A stretch of DNA of 37,364 bases, taken from the NCBI GenBank assembly GCA_964540815.1, contig CAZIOH010000067.1:1-37364 (forward strand), read 5' to 3'. Within the stretch, counting starts at the first letter, position 1, and each line of letters starts with the position of its first letter. The DNA comes from CAZIOH01 sp964540815 (GTDB lineage: Bacteria > Myxococcota_A > Polyangia > Fen-1088). The translations under genes were made by a program, and so were the position numbers. Shown piece after piece: positions 16,652 through 35,990 of the stretch. The notes under the pieces were generated by a model. That model saw only the letters and a program-made list of their open reading frames with translations. It did no database searches and was not told where the DNA came from.

Positions 16652-18633
16652 TGTGCGGCATCGCCGGCTTTCTGGCGGCCGATGCCAGGGCCCCCGCGCG
16701 CCTGGATCTCGTGCGCACGTTCGCGGCAGCGATGATGCACCGGGGACCTGATGGCGGGGGGATCTACGGGAATGGCCCGGTCGCGTTCGCCCACCGCCGC
16801 CTGTCGATCATCGATCTGTCGCCGGCCGGATTTCAGCCCATGACCAACGAGGACGGCTCGGTCGCGATCCTGGTCAACGGCGAGATCTACAACCACCGGG
16901 GCCTTCGGGCGGAGCTCGAAGCCAAGGGTCATCGGTTCCGCAGCCACAGCGACTCGGAGGTGATCGCCCACCTGTTCGAGGAGGTCGGCGCGGACTTCCC
17001 GCGCCACCTCCGCGGCATGTTCGCGGCCGCGGTCTACGATGCGCGGACGCGGCGCCTGTTCCTGGCGCGCGATCGCTTCGGTGAAAAGCCGCTCTACTAC
17101 CTGCGGCGGGGCGACGGCTTCGCCTTCGCCTCGGAGCTGGCGGCGCTGCTCGCGGATCCGGGGACCGAGGCGACGCTCAGTCCGACCGCGCTCGATCTCT
17201 ACCTGGCCCTGCAGTACGTCCCGGCGCCGCGCACCATCTTCCAGCAGATCCACAAGCTGCCGGCCGGGCATCTGCTGACCGTGGCCTGTGGCGAGGCCCC
17301 GGCGCTCTCGCGCTACCACACCCTGTCGCGTCGCCCGCTCGACGAGCCCATCGACGAGACCGAGCTGGTCGCCCGCACCCGGGCGCTGGTCGAGGAGTCG
17401 GTGCGCCTGCGCATGATGTCGGACGTCCCGCTCGGGGCCTTCTTGTCGGGGGGGCTCGACTCGTCCATCGTGGTCGCGTGCATGGCGAAGGCCTCGTCGC
17501 AGCCGGTGCGGACCTTCTCGGTGGGCTTCGAGGGGACCGAGCTCGACGAGCTGCCGTTCGCGCGGGCGGTGGCCCGGCGCTTCGGAACGGAGCACCAGGA
17601 GCTCACGGTGCGGCCGAGACCGAGCGAGCTGACGCAGCTGCTGCCGCGCATCGTCCGGCACCACGGGGAGCCCTTCGGGGATTCGTCGACCCTGCCGACC
17701 CAGTACCTCTGCGAGATGACCCGACGGCAGGTGACCGTCGCGCTGTCCGGCGATGCGAGCGACGAGGCCTTCGGCGGCTATCGGCGCTACGCGCGGGCGC
17801 GCGCAGCCAGCCTGGCGATGGCCCTGCCCTTCCCGCTGCCCGCGCTGGTGGCGACCGTCCTGCGCGGGCTGCCGGGGGCCCGGGCCGCGCCCGTGCGGGC
17901 GTTCGGCCGGCGGCTCGGGGCGGGGGTGGCCGCCCGCTACCTGGCGCTCGTGGGTCACTTCTCGTGGGGGCAGCGGCGGGAGCTCTACACCCCCGGGATG
18001 CGCGAGCGGCTCGAGGCCGAGGGCGCGCCCGGGACCGCGCCGGGCGACCGGGCCCTCGCGCTCCTCGAGGGCATCCTGCGGGCCAGTCGGGGCGGCGACG
18101 AGGTGAACCGGCTCTCGGAGCTCGACACGGAGACGTACCTGCCAGACGACATCTTCGCCAAGGTCGACACCGCCAGCATGATGCACGGCCTCGAGGCGCG
18201 GGCGCCGTTCGCCGATCACCTGCTGATGGAGCTGGCGGCGCGCATCCCCGGTCGGCTCAAGCTGCGGCGCGGACGCGGGAAGCTGATTCTCAGGCGGGCC
18301 TTCGCCGGGGACTTGCCTCCCGAGATCCTGACCCGCCCCAAGAAGGGCTTCGCCTCGCCGACCCGCGGGTGGTTCGCGGGGCCGCTCCGGGGCTTCGCGC
18401 GCGAGCTCTTGCTGTCGGCAGAGACCCGCGCCCGAGGAGTCCTCGCTCCGGAGGCCATCGAGCGCCTGCTGGCGCAGCATGCCGCGGGCGTGGACCACGG
18501 CGAGCGGATCTGGGATCTGGTGGTGCTCGAGATCTGGCACCGGGAGCTGGTGGATGGGCGCGCCCGCTTCGGGGCGGAGGTGGCGGACCGCGCACGGACG
18601 GCGCCGCTGCGGATGATGAGCCCGGAGGCCTGA
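16651..18633 (+). CDS. asnB: Glutamine-dependent asparagine-synthetase-like amidotransferase
   Basis: This 660-residue protein has the class II glutaminase domain starting MCGIAGF, with Cys2 as nucleophile after Met removal. RGPDGGG and NGEIYNH are conserved glutaminase motifs. The synthetase domain carries the ATP-pyrophosphatase P-loop SGGLDSS (S266-S272) and SGDASDEAFGGY. Enzymes of this type amidate aspartate. Homologues in polysaccharide loci (exosortase-associated amidotransferases, for example) are thought to amidate sugar carboxylates or peptide residues. Its position between two glycosyltransferases, with coupled translation to the first, favours a polysaccharide role over amino-acid synthesis. 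The symbol reflects the family. All catalytic motifs are present. Confidence 0.88.
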   Translation: MCGIAGFLAADARAPARLDLVRTFAAAMMHRGPDGGGIYGNGPVAFAHRRLSIIDLSPAGFQPMTNEDGSVAILVNGEIYNHRGLRAELEAKGHRFRSHSDSEVIAHLFEEVGADFPRHLRGMFAAAVYDARTRRLFLARDRFGEKPLYYLRRGDGFAFASELAALLADPGTEATLSPTALDLYLALQYVPAPRTIFQQIHKLPAGHLLTVACGEAPALSRYHTLSRRPLDEPIDETELVARTRALVEESVRLRMMSDVPLGAFLSGGLDSSIVVACMAKASSQPVRTFSVGFEGTELDELPFARAVARRFGTEHQELTVRPRPSELTQLLPRIVRHHGEPFGDSSTLPTQYLCEMTRRQVTVALSGDASDEAFGGYRRYARARAASLAMALPFPLPALVATVLRGLPGARAAPVRAFGRRLGAGVAARYLALVGHFSWGQRRELYTPGMRERLEAEGAPGTAPGDRALALLEGILRASRGGDEVNRLSELDTETYLPDDIFAKVDTASMMHGLEARAPFADHLLMELAARIPGRLKLRRGRGKLILRRAFAGDLPPEILTRPKKGFASPTRGWFAGPLRGFARELLLSAETRARGVLAPEAIERLLAQHAAGVDHGERIWDLVVLEIWHRELVDGRARFGAEVADRARTAPLRMMSPEA

Positions 18634-18648
18634 AGAGCCGATGACGAG

Positions 18649-19746
18649 ATGAGCCGCGTCGTCTTCTTCCTGCAGGGGAAGCGGGTGCCGGCCGCCCGTT
18701 TTCGCGGCGTGGCCATCGCACGGGGGCTCGCGGCCAGGGGCTTCGAGGTGGATCTGCGGACCGCGGTGCCGAGCGTCTACGGCGACTGGGGCTCCGCCGG
18801 GCGGTGGCCGGGCCTGCGGACGCTGCTTGGTCCGCTGGCCCTGGTGTCGCGGCTGACCCAGCTCGGCGACGTTCGTTCGGGCGACATCGTCTTCTTTCAA
18901 CGCCCGATGGTCGAGCTTCCGACCGCCTGGCTCGAGCGCCGCGTGCTGGCCGGGAGGGCGGGGCCGCGCTCCCTGTTCGACTTCGACGACGCCATCTACC
19001 TGAACCCGGGAACGCGCCGGAAGTTTCATCGCATCGTGCAGATGGTCGACTGGGTGGTGGCGGGAAATCGCTCCCTGGCGGAGGCGGCGGGGGTGCCGCA
19101 CAAGACCCGGATCATCCCCACCGCCGTGGACACAGCCCGCTGGACCCGGCAGCCTCCGCGCGATGCGACCGGGCGGCAGGTGGTCGTGGGCTGGACCGGG
19201 CTCTCCTCCAACTACGGGCAGCTCGCGACCGCGGCGGCGCCCATCGCCCGGGTCCTCGACCGCACCGGCGCGCGGTTCGTGCTGATCTCGGATGCGCCCC
19301 CGCCAGGCGACCTCGCCTGCCTGCGCCCCGAGCTCGTCCGGTGGCGGGCGGATCGCGAGGTCGAGGACCTGGCCCGGCTCGACATCGGCGTCATGCCGTT
19401 GCCCGACACACCCTACGCGCGCGGCAAGTGCGCGTTCAAGCTGATCCAGTACATGGCCCTCGGACGCGCCGCGGTGGCCTCTGCCGTGGGGGTCAACACC
19501 GAGGTGGTGGACGACGGGGTGAACGGATTCCTGGCGCGCGGTCCGGGCGACTGGGAGGCGTCCCTCACCGCCCTCATCGAGGACGCCAGCCTGCGCGCGC
19601 GTCTGGGCGACCGTGCGCGCGCGCGCGTCGAGGCGCGCTACGCGCTCGACGCCGTGATCCCGGCCTACGCGGAGATCCTGGAGGCGCTCGGCGGACGACC
19701 GCACACCACTGGCGACGCCGCTCCCACGGGAGGTGGCTGCCCATGA
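18649..19746 (+). CDS. GT4-like glycosyltransferase
   Basis: This 365-residue protein begins SRVVFFLQGKRVPAARFRG and contains FDFDDAIYL (F110-L118), an acidic motif common in a GT4 subgroup of capsule and exopolysaccharide loci. VVGWTGLSSNYGQL matches the start of the nucleotide-sugar domain. FKLIQYMALGRAAVASAVGVNTEVV matches the donor-binding helix, in a form without the classic E-x7-E. It starts 15 nt after the amidotransferase stop and its TGA overlaps the flippase ATG by 4 nt, so the operon is translationally linked. It probably extends the repeat unit on a lipid carrier at the inner membrane. The donor sugar is not predictable. Confidence 0.85.
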   Translation: MSRVVFFLQGKRVPAARFRGVAIARGLAARGFEVDLRTAVPSVYGDWGSAGRWPGLRTLLGPLALVSRLTQLGDVRSGDIVFFQRPMVELPTAWLERRVLAGRAGPRSLFDFDDAIYLNPGTRRKFHRIVQMVDWVVAGNRSLAEAAGVPHKTRIIPTAVDTARWTRQPPRDATGRQVVVGWTGLSSNYGQLATAAAPIARVLDRTGARFVLISDAPPPGDLACLRPELVRWRADREVEDLARLDIGVMPLPDTPYARGKCAFKLIQYMALGRAAVASAVGVNTEVVDDGVNGFLARGPGDWEASLTALIEDASLRARLGDRARARVEARYALDAVIPAYAEILEALGGRPHTTGDAAPTGGGCP

Positions 19747-21299
19747 GCGATGGAGCCAGGGGCGACGGGCCCGGGGCCCCGCAGGCGCGGGAAGATGATG
19801 TCCGGCACGCTGCGCGGAGCGGGGGCGTGCAGGTCCTGACCATCGTCGCACAGGGGATCTCGCCGGTGGCCCAGGTGATCTTCGCGCGGCTCTTCGGGAC
19901 GGCGGTGTTCGGGGCCTACCAGGTCAGCGTCGCCCTGCTGGAGGTGGCGACCCGCGGAGGAACCGGCGGCGCGGACAAGGCCATGCTCCGCTACATCGCC
20001 GGGGCCCGCGCGCGGGGGGACCAGGCCGCATCGGATGGCGCTCTCTTCTCCGGGCTGCGGCAGGGCTTGGTCCTGGGGATGGCCCTGGTGGCGGGGCTGG
20101 TCCTCTTTGCGCCGGCCATCGGACGCCTCTTTCATCAACCCGATCTCGCCCGCGCCCTGCCGTTGATGGCACCGGCGGTCGTCTTCACGGGCGCCATGTA
20201 CATCCTCATCCAGGCCAGCCTCGGGGCGAGGCGCACCCGGCCGAACCTGATCGTGCGCGGGCTCTGCGAGCCGGGGTTCCTGCTGCTGGCCGGGGTGGGC
20301 GCGGCGGCCGCCGGCCCGAGTCTCCGCAACCTGGCAATGGCGCACATGCTGGCCTCGGCCGCCACCCTCGGCGTGGCGCTGCTGCTGGTGGGGCGGGTCT
20401 TCGGACCGGGCGCGGCAGGCCCGGGCGCAGCGGGTCGGGGCGCAGCAGGTCGGATCTTCCGGGCGCGGCCGGTGCGGGGCTTTGCACGCTTCTCGGTGCC
20501 GATCGGGGCCAGCGAGCTCCTGAACGCGGTCCTGCAGCGCGCGGACATCGTGATGCTGACCGCCTACTGCGGGGCGCGCGCCGCCGGCATCTACGCCGCG
20601 GCGGAGTTCCTGGGGCGGATGGTGGCCAACGTCCGCTACGCCTTCGACAGCATCGCGGCGTCGGTGTTCTCCGAGGCCATCCACCTCTCCGATCACGACC
20701 GGCTGCAGTACAACCTGACCTTGATGACCCGCTGGGTCATCTCCGTCTCGGCTCCCCTCGGTGCCCTCGCCATCGCGCTGCGCGGGGTGCTCCTCGGGCT
20801 CTACGGGCCGGAGTTCGTGGCCGGCTCGACGGCCATGGTGATCCTGGTCGTCGGCCATCTGGTGAACGCCAGCTGTCTCTCCCCCTGGGTGCTGGTGGTG
20901 AGCGGACGGTCGGGGCGGATGTTCGCCGCCAACCTGTTCTCGGCGATGCTCAACATCGGCCTCGGGGTGGTCCTGATCCCGCGCTTCGGCCTGGTCGGCA
21001 CCGCCGTGGCGGTCGGCTGCTCGATCGGGGTGTTGCAGCTGGTCCTCGGCGCGTGGGTCTGGCGGCTGCAGGGGGTGCACCCGTTCGACCGCCGGGTCGC
21101 GAAGCCCCTCTTCTCGGCGGCCGTCATGCTGGTCGCCGTCCTGCTCGCCCCGGTCCGCCACCTGCCCGCCTGGCTCGCCGCCACAGTGGTGCTCGCGGTC
21201 GGGCTCGCGGTCTACGCCGGGACGATGCTGGCCCTTGGCCTGCCCGCCGAGGAGCGCGCGCTCCTGGCCAAGCTCCGCCCGCTCCCCCGCCGCCCCTGA
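19743..21299 (+). CDS. Wzx/MATE-like polysaccharide flippase (oligosaccharide translocase)
   Basis: This 518-residue protein has about 12-14 transmembrane segments across its length, starting at roughly residue 28 (VQVLTIVAQGISPVAQVIFARLFG). The N-terminal GTAVFGAYQVSVALLEV and the middle FSVPIGASELLNAVLQRADIVML resemble the two halves of the MOP-superfamily flippases of the Wzx/RfbX type. These move undecaprenyl-linked oligosaccharides across the inner membrane. A small Gly/Ala repeat (GAAGPGAAGRGAAG) lies in a loop near residue 225. ATG 19743 overlaps the upstream GT4 stop by 4 nt. As the last gene of the operon, it would export the repeat unit built by the two glycosyltransferases and the amidotransferase. 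No polymerase or ligase is visible here. Confidence 0.85.
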   Translation: MSDGARGDGPGAPQAREDDVRHAARSGGVQVLTIVAQGISPVAQVIFARLFGTAVFGAYQVSVALLEVATRGGTGGADKAMLRYIAGARARGDQAASDGALFSGLRQGLVLGMALVAGLVLFAPAIGRLFHQPDLARALPLMAPAVVFTGAMYILIQASLGARRTRPNLIVRGLCEPGFLLLAGVGAAAAGPSLRNLAMAHMLASAATLGVALLLVGRVFGPGAAGPGAAGRGAAGRIFRARPVRGFARFSVPIGASELLNAVLQRADIVMLTAYCGARAAGIYAAAEFLGRMVANVRYAFDSIAASVFSEAIHLSDHDRLQYNLTLMTRWVISVSAPLGALAIALRGVLLGLYGPEFVAGSTAMVILVVGHLVNASCLSPWVLVVSGRSGRMFAANLFSAMLNIGLGVVLIPRFGLVGTAVAVGCSIGVLQLVLGAWVWRLQGVHPFDRRVAKPLFSAAVMLVAVLLAPVRHLPAWLAATVVLAVGLAVYAGTMLALGLPAEERALLAKLRPLPRRP

Positions 21300-21323
21300 C
21301 CCGGGCGCGCCCCGACCTGGCTC

Positions 21324-23537
21324 TCAGCGGGCTCCGGCAATCTCCCGCAGCACGTAGTACTCGTTGAACGGGCGGTCGTCGGTGATGTGGATCGAGCCCG
21401 CGCCGCGAACGAACGCACGCGGATCCTCCTCGGAGCCGAGGACCAGCCCCAGGAACACCTCCGGATTCTTCTCCTTCACCCATTCGACCAGATCGGCCCT
21501 GGCGAGCTCGGGCATTCGACTGGCCAGCTCCGCCGGCGACGGTGTCTCGATGGGAGACATCGAGGCCAGGAAGTGGTGCCCCCAGCCTTCGTGGGAGAGG
21601 TACATCTTGACGTAGGGAAACGATTCGAGGAGGGAGTTCACGACGGCCTGCACGGTCTGCCCCTTGGTGTTGGGCATCCACTGCTGGAGGATGCCACCCG
21701 CCTTGAGCCGCGCCCGCACGGCCGCATAGAACTCGTTCGAGTACAGCAGGCTCGAGCCCGCGGCCTCGACCGGTGGTGGTGGGTCGAGCGTGACGACGTC
21801 GAAGGTCTCCTGCGTGCGCCGGAGAAAACGACGCCCATCGTCGATCACGATCTTGCCATTGGGACGGCTGACCACCTGGTTGGCGTCGTCGAAGTAGTAT
21901 GGGAAGGCCTCCTTGACGCTGGGAACCAGCTCGACCGCCGTCGCCTCGATGTTCCAGCTCATGAGGGAGCGGAAGGTGGTTCCCATGCCGAAGCAAATGT
22001 CCAGGGCCGACGTGGGCCGGTGACCGAGCATGGCGAGCGGGAGGTGGGCCATCACCTTGGTGATCGTGGTCAGGTTGGTGATCCCGACTCCGTTGACCAG
22101 GAGCATCTTCTTCATACCCGAGCCGAACGACACGATGGTCGCGGTGTGATCGCGGCGGACCTGGTTCTCGCCTGGTCCATAGCCGACGCCCTGATCTTCG
22201 TAGGTGTCGACCACCAGGATCGAGACGAGCGCCAGGGGCACGAGGACCGCGGCCTCTCGCCGGTGCGCGCGCAGCGCGCGCGGGGCCGATCCAAACAAGA
22301 AGAGGAGGAGATAGGGGGCCGCCAGGAGAAGGAGCGACAGCTTGAGCCCCATCGCGGGCAGCATCAGGTACGAGGCCACCAGCGGCCCCACGATGCACCC
22401 GAGGATATTGACGGCGTACGAAGACCCGGCGGCCTCGGGACTGCCCTGCGAGGCCTTGTCGATGAGCTTGGGGGTGAGGTACCCCAAGAGCGCGCAGAAC
22501 GGAAAGATGCTGGCCAGCGCGACGAGCCCGCGCAAGACATTTCCCAGGACCGGAGGAACGGTCTGCAGGTGGAGCCTCGGATCGTTGAGCGCGATCGGCA
22601 GGAGGGCAGCAATCGCGAGCCACGCAACCAGCCGCTCCGTGGAGAGCACCACCTGCCTGACGAGATGCCTCCGATAGACCAGCGAGCCGATCCAGGTCGC
22701 GAGCAGGTAGGTGAAGAGGAGAAACGCGAACGAGTAGACCTGGGTCTTGAGCACGACGGTGAAGGCCCGCGTCCAGACGACCTCCATCGCCATCGAGGTG
22801 AAGCCGGTCACGAAGAGGATGACCATGGCCGGCCGGCTGCGCCGCCCGAGGCCGTGCGCCACCGAGGGCCTGGGGCGAGCCGCCGCAGCGGCTCTGCCCG
22901 CGCGTCTGCCGAGGCTGCCGAGGCCGAGCCACCCCGCGCTGATCGCGATGCACAGGTTCATCGCGGCGGCGACCCGCAAGGTGCGGGTGAATCCGAGCAA
23001 CTCGATCAAGACGACCGCGGTCACCAGCGTACCGGTCATGGCCCCGATGACGTTCGCCAGGTACAGAAAACTGAAGCTCGTCGTCTCGTCGTTCGACTGC
23101 TCCTTGATGTAGGCCATCATCAAGGGGAACGTGGTTCCCATCAGGAAGCACCACGGGAAGATGGATCCCGCGATGATGAGGGCCGACCACCAGAGGTAGG
23201 CCGCCGAATCGGACTGACCGACCGGAAGCAAGGCTCGCTCGCCGAGGCCGAACAGGTGGGGAACGGCGAAGGCCCCGACCCCGATGACGAGCTCGGCCAG
23301 GGCGTAATACCAGACGGCCGACAGCCGGGTCCTCGCCGCCAGGGCCTCGACCAGCCGGCCGGCCAGCCACGAGCCGGCGAAGAGGCCGAACATGAACACC
23401 GAGATGACCACCGACAGGACCGGCGTGATCACGCCGAACGATGCGAAGCAGATGCGGAGCCAAACGACCTGGTACAGCAGTCCGCAAAAGCCAGACAGAA
23501 AGAAGAGTGCAAAGAGAAGTCGGCGCTGTCCCATCAT
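21324..23537 (-). CDS. Membrane-fused spermidine-synthase-like protein
   Basis: This 737-residue protein has an N-terminal membrane half (about residues 1-440) with many hydrophobic segments. The soluble C-terminal half resembles the Rossmann methyltransferase-like fold of spermidine synthase. Its SAM-binding part reads ALDICFGMGTTFRS, and FDVVTLDPPPPVEAAGSSLLY aligns with the catalytic DP...LF loop of SpeE. The normal GGGDG motif and the N-terminal putrescine gate are altered. The start is at 23537 or the adjacent ATG at 23534. AGGAAGG at 23542-23548 supports both; longer frames to 23603 lack support. It is convergent with the flippase operon, with a 24-bp gap. Such fusions are widespread but their product is unclear; true spermidine synthesis is doubtful. 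Confidence 0.8.
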   Translation of the reverse strand: MMGQRRLLFALFFLSGFCGLLYQVVWLRICFASFGVITPVLSVVISVFMFGLFAGSWLAGRLVEALAARTRLSAVWYYALAELVIGVGAFAVPHLFGLGERALLPVGQSDSAAYLWWSALIIAGSIFPWCFLMGTTFPLMMAYIKEQSNDETTSFSFLYLANVIGAMTGTLVTAVVLIELLGFTRTLRVAAAMNLCIAISAGWLGLGSLGRRAGRAAAAARPRPSVAHGLGRRSRPAMVILFVTGFTSMAMEVVWTRAFTVVLKTQVYSFAFLLFTYLLATWIGSLVYRRHLVRQVVLSTERLVAWLAIAALLPIALNDPRLHLQTVPPVLGNVLRGLVALASIFPFCALLGYLTPKLIDKASQGSPEAAGSSYAVNILGCIVGPLVASYLMLPAMGLKLSLLLLAAPYLLLFLFGSAPRALRAHRREAAVLVPLALVSILVVDTYEDQGVGYGPGENQVRRDHTATIVSFGSGMKKMLLVNGVGITNLTTITKVMAHLPLAMLGHRPTSALDICFGMGTTFRSLMSWNIEATAVELVPSVKEAFPYYFDDANQVVSRPNGKIVIDDGRRFLRRTQETFDVVTLDPPPPVEAAGSSLLYSNEFYAAVRARLKAGGILQQWMPNTKGQTVQAVVNSLLESFPYVKMYLSHEGWGHHFLASMSPIETPSPAELASRMPELARADLVEWVKEKNPEVFLGLVLGSEEDPRAFVRGAGSIHITDDRPFNEYYVLREIAGAR

Positions 23538-23662
23538 GTGCCCTTCCTCATCGGCTCCTCGGCGGTCGGGTGCATGGTCGCCGGTCGGACGGTCACGTGT
23601 CAATGTCTCGGATCCAAGCTCCGCCGGACACGGACCCGCCCGCCGCCCGACTCCGGACTATC

Positions 23663-23689
23663 CCCTCTCCCCGCTTCTCGGGGCGAGGG
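23663..23689. repeat. GC-rich palindrome resembling a common intergenic repeat; possible terminator
   Basis: CCCTCTCCCCG (23663-23673) and CGGGGCGAGGG (23679-23689) pair over 11 positions with one T-C mismatch and a five-base loop CTTCT. The form recalls the widespread CCTCTCCCCGC...GAGAGG intergenic palindromes. It lies downstream of the RNase Y gene on the minus strand but has no U-tract, so terminator function is uncertain. Confidence 0.45.
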
Positions 23690-23705
23690 AATAAGAATTC
23701 AGCGG

Positions 23706-23735
23706 GGCTCGGCCTTCGGGGGCTCGGCCTTCGGG
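23706..23735. repeat. Tandem 15-bp direct repeat
   Basis: GGCTCGGCCTTCGGG occurs twice back to back (23706-23720 and 23721-23735), directly after the RNase Y stop codon on the minus strand. It is probably a small slippage duplication. The rest of the 205-bp gap (23538-23742) shows only the palindrome at 23663-23689 and the ribosome binding site of the downstream gene. Confidence 0.6.
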
Positions 23736-23742
23736 CGGTGCA

Positions 23743-25317
23743 CTAGTTGGCGATCTCCACGGCCTTGAGCTCGCGTATCACCGTGACGCGGATCTGGCCG
23801 GGGAAGGTCATCTCCTCGGAGATGCGCCGGGCGATCTCGGTGGACAGGCCGATGGCGCCCCGGTCGTCCACCTTGTCCTCCGCAACGTAGATCCGCACCT
23901 CGCGGCCGCCCTGCACCGCGAAGGCCTCCTCGACCCCGCGGAAGGACCGGGTGATCCGCTCCAGGTCGTCGAGGCGAGCGACGTAGTTGTCCTCCATCTG
24001 GCGGCGGGCGCCGGGGCGTGCCCCCGACATGGCGTCGGCGGCCGCCACCAGGTAGGCGTAGGGGCTGGAGAACGGCTCGTCGGTGTGGTGGGCGCCGATG
24101 GCGTTGGCCACCACCTCGGCCTCTCCGAGCCGGCGGGCATAATCGGCGCCGATCACCGCGTGCGAGCCGTCGAGCTCGTGGGTCAGCGCCTTGCCGATGT
24201 CGTGCATCAGCGCGGCCCGCCGCGCGAGCTTCATGTCGAGGCCGAGCTCGTCCGCCATCATCCCGCACAGAAAGGCCGCCTCGACCGCGTGCTTCCACTG
24301 GTTCTGGGTGAAGCTGGTGCGGTAGTTGAGGCGCCCCACCAGGGCCACGATCTCCGGGTGGGCAGCCGGGATCTCCAGGGTGGCGAAGGCCCGCTTGCCG
24401 AGGTCCATCAGCTCCCGATCGAGGGTGGCGGCGATCTCCTTGGCGGCGACGCCGACCGCCTCGGGCGCGGCCTTGGGGTGGCGACCGATCCAGGTGAGGG
24501 CACGCCGGGCGACCTCGCGCCCCACCCCGTCGAGGCCCTCGAGGCGCACGGCGTTGCCCTCCTCGGTGGGGCCGAGCTTCACGTTGGCGAAGGGCTCGAT
24601 GGCCCGCAGGTTGGCCTGCTCGCGTCCCACCCAGTGCTCGAAGGCGATCCCCGGCGGCGGGTTCACGATCGACATCAGGCGCTCGGTGAGGTAATGCCCC
24701 GAGAACCGCCCCACCGCGATCCCCATCACCCGCTTGGCGCGCCGCACCTGCTCGGCGTCGTTGGCCGCCTGCTCGATGGCCCGCAGCATCTGCTGGCCGG
24801 TGACCCGCGCGGACTCGGTCTCACCCTCGATGATCGCGGCGCGCACCTGCCCCGCCGTCTGGCCCGCCCGCCGCTCGAGCAAGACCCGCCGCTCGCCCCC
24901 GACCCGCGCGGTCTCGGCGCCGAGCGACCGGAGCTGCTCCTCGCGCGTGCGCTGAGCTGCGCGCAGGGTATTGAGCCGCTCCCGCCGCGCCACCACCTCG
25001 GCCTCCAGGGCCGCGATCGTGCGCCGGCGCGCATCGAGCTCGACCACGCGCGCAGGCAGCTCGTTCTCGCGCGCGGTGGTGACGGCGTCGAAGGCCACCC
25101 CCGCCGCCTGGGCCTCCTCCATCGCCGCCAGCTGCGCGGCCTGGCGGATCTGCGAGCACTCGGCCACGGCGGCCGCACGCTCGGAGGCGATCCAGGCCGC
25201 GCTCGAGGCCGCGCCGAGGGCGGCCCGACGGCGCGCGGATCGGCCCCCCAATGCCGCGCTGACCGCGCCCACCGCGCCGCCCGAGACGAGTATCAGGACC
25301 CATACCCCGCCGCTCAT
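23743..25317 (-). CDS. rny: RNase Y-like HD-domain endoribonuclease (divergent)
   Basis: This 524-residue protein follows the RNase Y layout: an N-terminal membrane helix (VWVLILVSGGAVGAV), a long charged coiled coil to about residue 200, a KH-like region and an HD domain. HD motifs are KHAVE, LMHDIGK (H372-D373), AIGAHHTDE and ADAMSGARPGARR. The C-terminus FPGQIRVTVIRELKAVE is nearly canonical. RNase Y cleaves mRNA at the membrane. Two oddities stand out. The KH loop reads VGREQAN (230-236) instead of the usual IGREGRN, losing the second Gly of GxxG. The coiled coil is unusually Ala/Arg-rich. It begins 4 nt after the giant TPR stop, so it is probably co-transcribed. It could be a paralogue with a special partner rather than the housekeeping enzyme. 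Confidence 0.82.
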   Translation of the reverse strand: MSGGVWVLILVSGGAVGAVSAALGGRSARRRAALGAASSAAWIASERAAAVAECSQIRQAAQLAAMEEAQAAGVAFDAVTTARENELPARVVELDARRRTIAALEAEVVARRERLNTLRAAQRTREEQLRSLGAETARVGGERRVLLERRAGQTAGQVRAAIIEGETESARVTGQQMLRAIEQAANDAEQVRRAKRVMGIAVGRFSGHYLTERLMSIVNPPPGIAFEHWVGREQANLRAIEPFANVKLGPTEEGNAVRLEGLDGVGREVARRALTWIGRHPKAAPEAVGVAAKEIAATLDRELMDLGKRAFATLEIPAAHPEIVALVGRLNYRTSFTQNQWKHAVEAAFLCGMMADELGLDMKLARRAALMHDIGKALTHELDGSHAVIGADYARRLGEAEVVANAIGAHHTDEPFSSPYAYLVAAADAMSGARPGARRQMEDNYVARLDDLERITRSFRGVEEAFAVQGGREVRIYVAEDKVDDRGAIGLSTEIARRISEEMTFPGQIRVTVIRELKAVEIAN

Positions 25318-25321
25318 GGAT

Positions 25322-35851
<10,530 letters not shown>

Positions 35852-35858
35852 TTTGGCG

Positions 35859-35865
35859 CTCCTCC
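35859..35865 (-). promoter_or_regulatory. Shine-Dalgarno that fixes the giant TPR start
   Basis: GGAGGAG on the minus strand, complementary to the 16S rRNA tail, ends 7 nt before the GTG at 35849-35851. This is the best ribosome binding site in the window. It rejects the upstream in-frame start at 35971. Confidence 0.8.
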
Positions 35866-35984
35866 ACTTCGGGCTCTTGCCCCGAGCGTCTCCGAGCAGG
35901 CGGGGGTACCGACGCGGGGCCTTCCATACCGCCCCAGGCGGCACCGCTGCCAGGTCGGCGGCTCGGTACACAAAACGGCTTCGC

Positions 35985-35990
35985 TTTATA
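35985..35990 (-). promoter_or_regulatory. Candidate -10 element for the giant TPR gene
   Basis: TATAAA on the minus strand sits in the only AT-rich stretch of the leader, about 134 nt before the start codon. No good -35 is visible at 17 nt (ATTTTC), so an activator or alternative sigma factor is possible. Confidence 0.4.

Noticed and set aside
16651..18633. Exosortase/PEP-CTERM system suggested by the AsnB-like amidotransferase
   Set aside because: No exosortase, PEP-CTERM protein or associated chain-length genes are present in the window.
16612..19851. Long minus-strand frame opposite the amidotransferase and GT4 genes
   Set aside because: It is an Arg/Pro/His-rich shadow spanning two real genes on the other strand.
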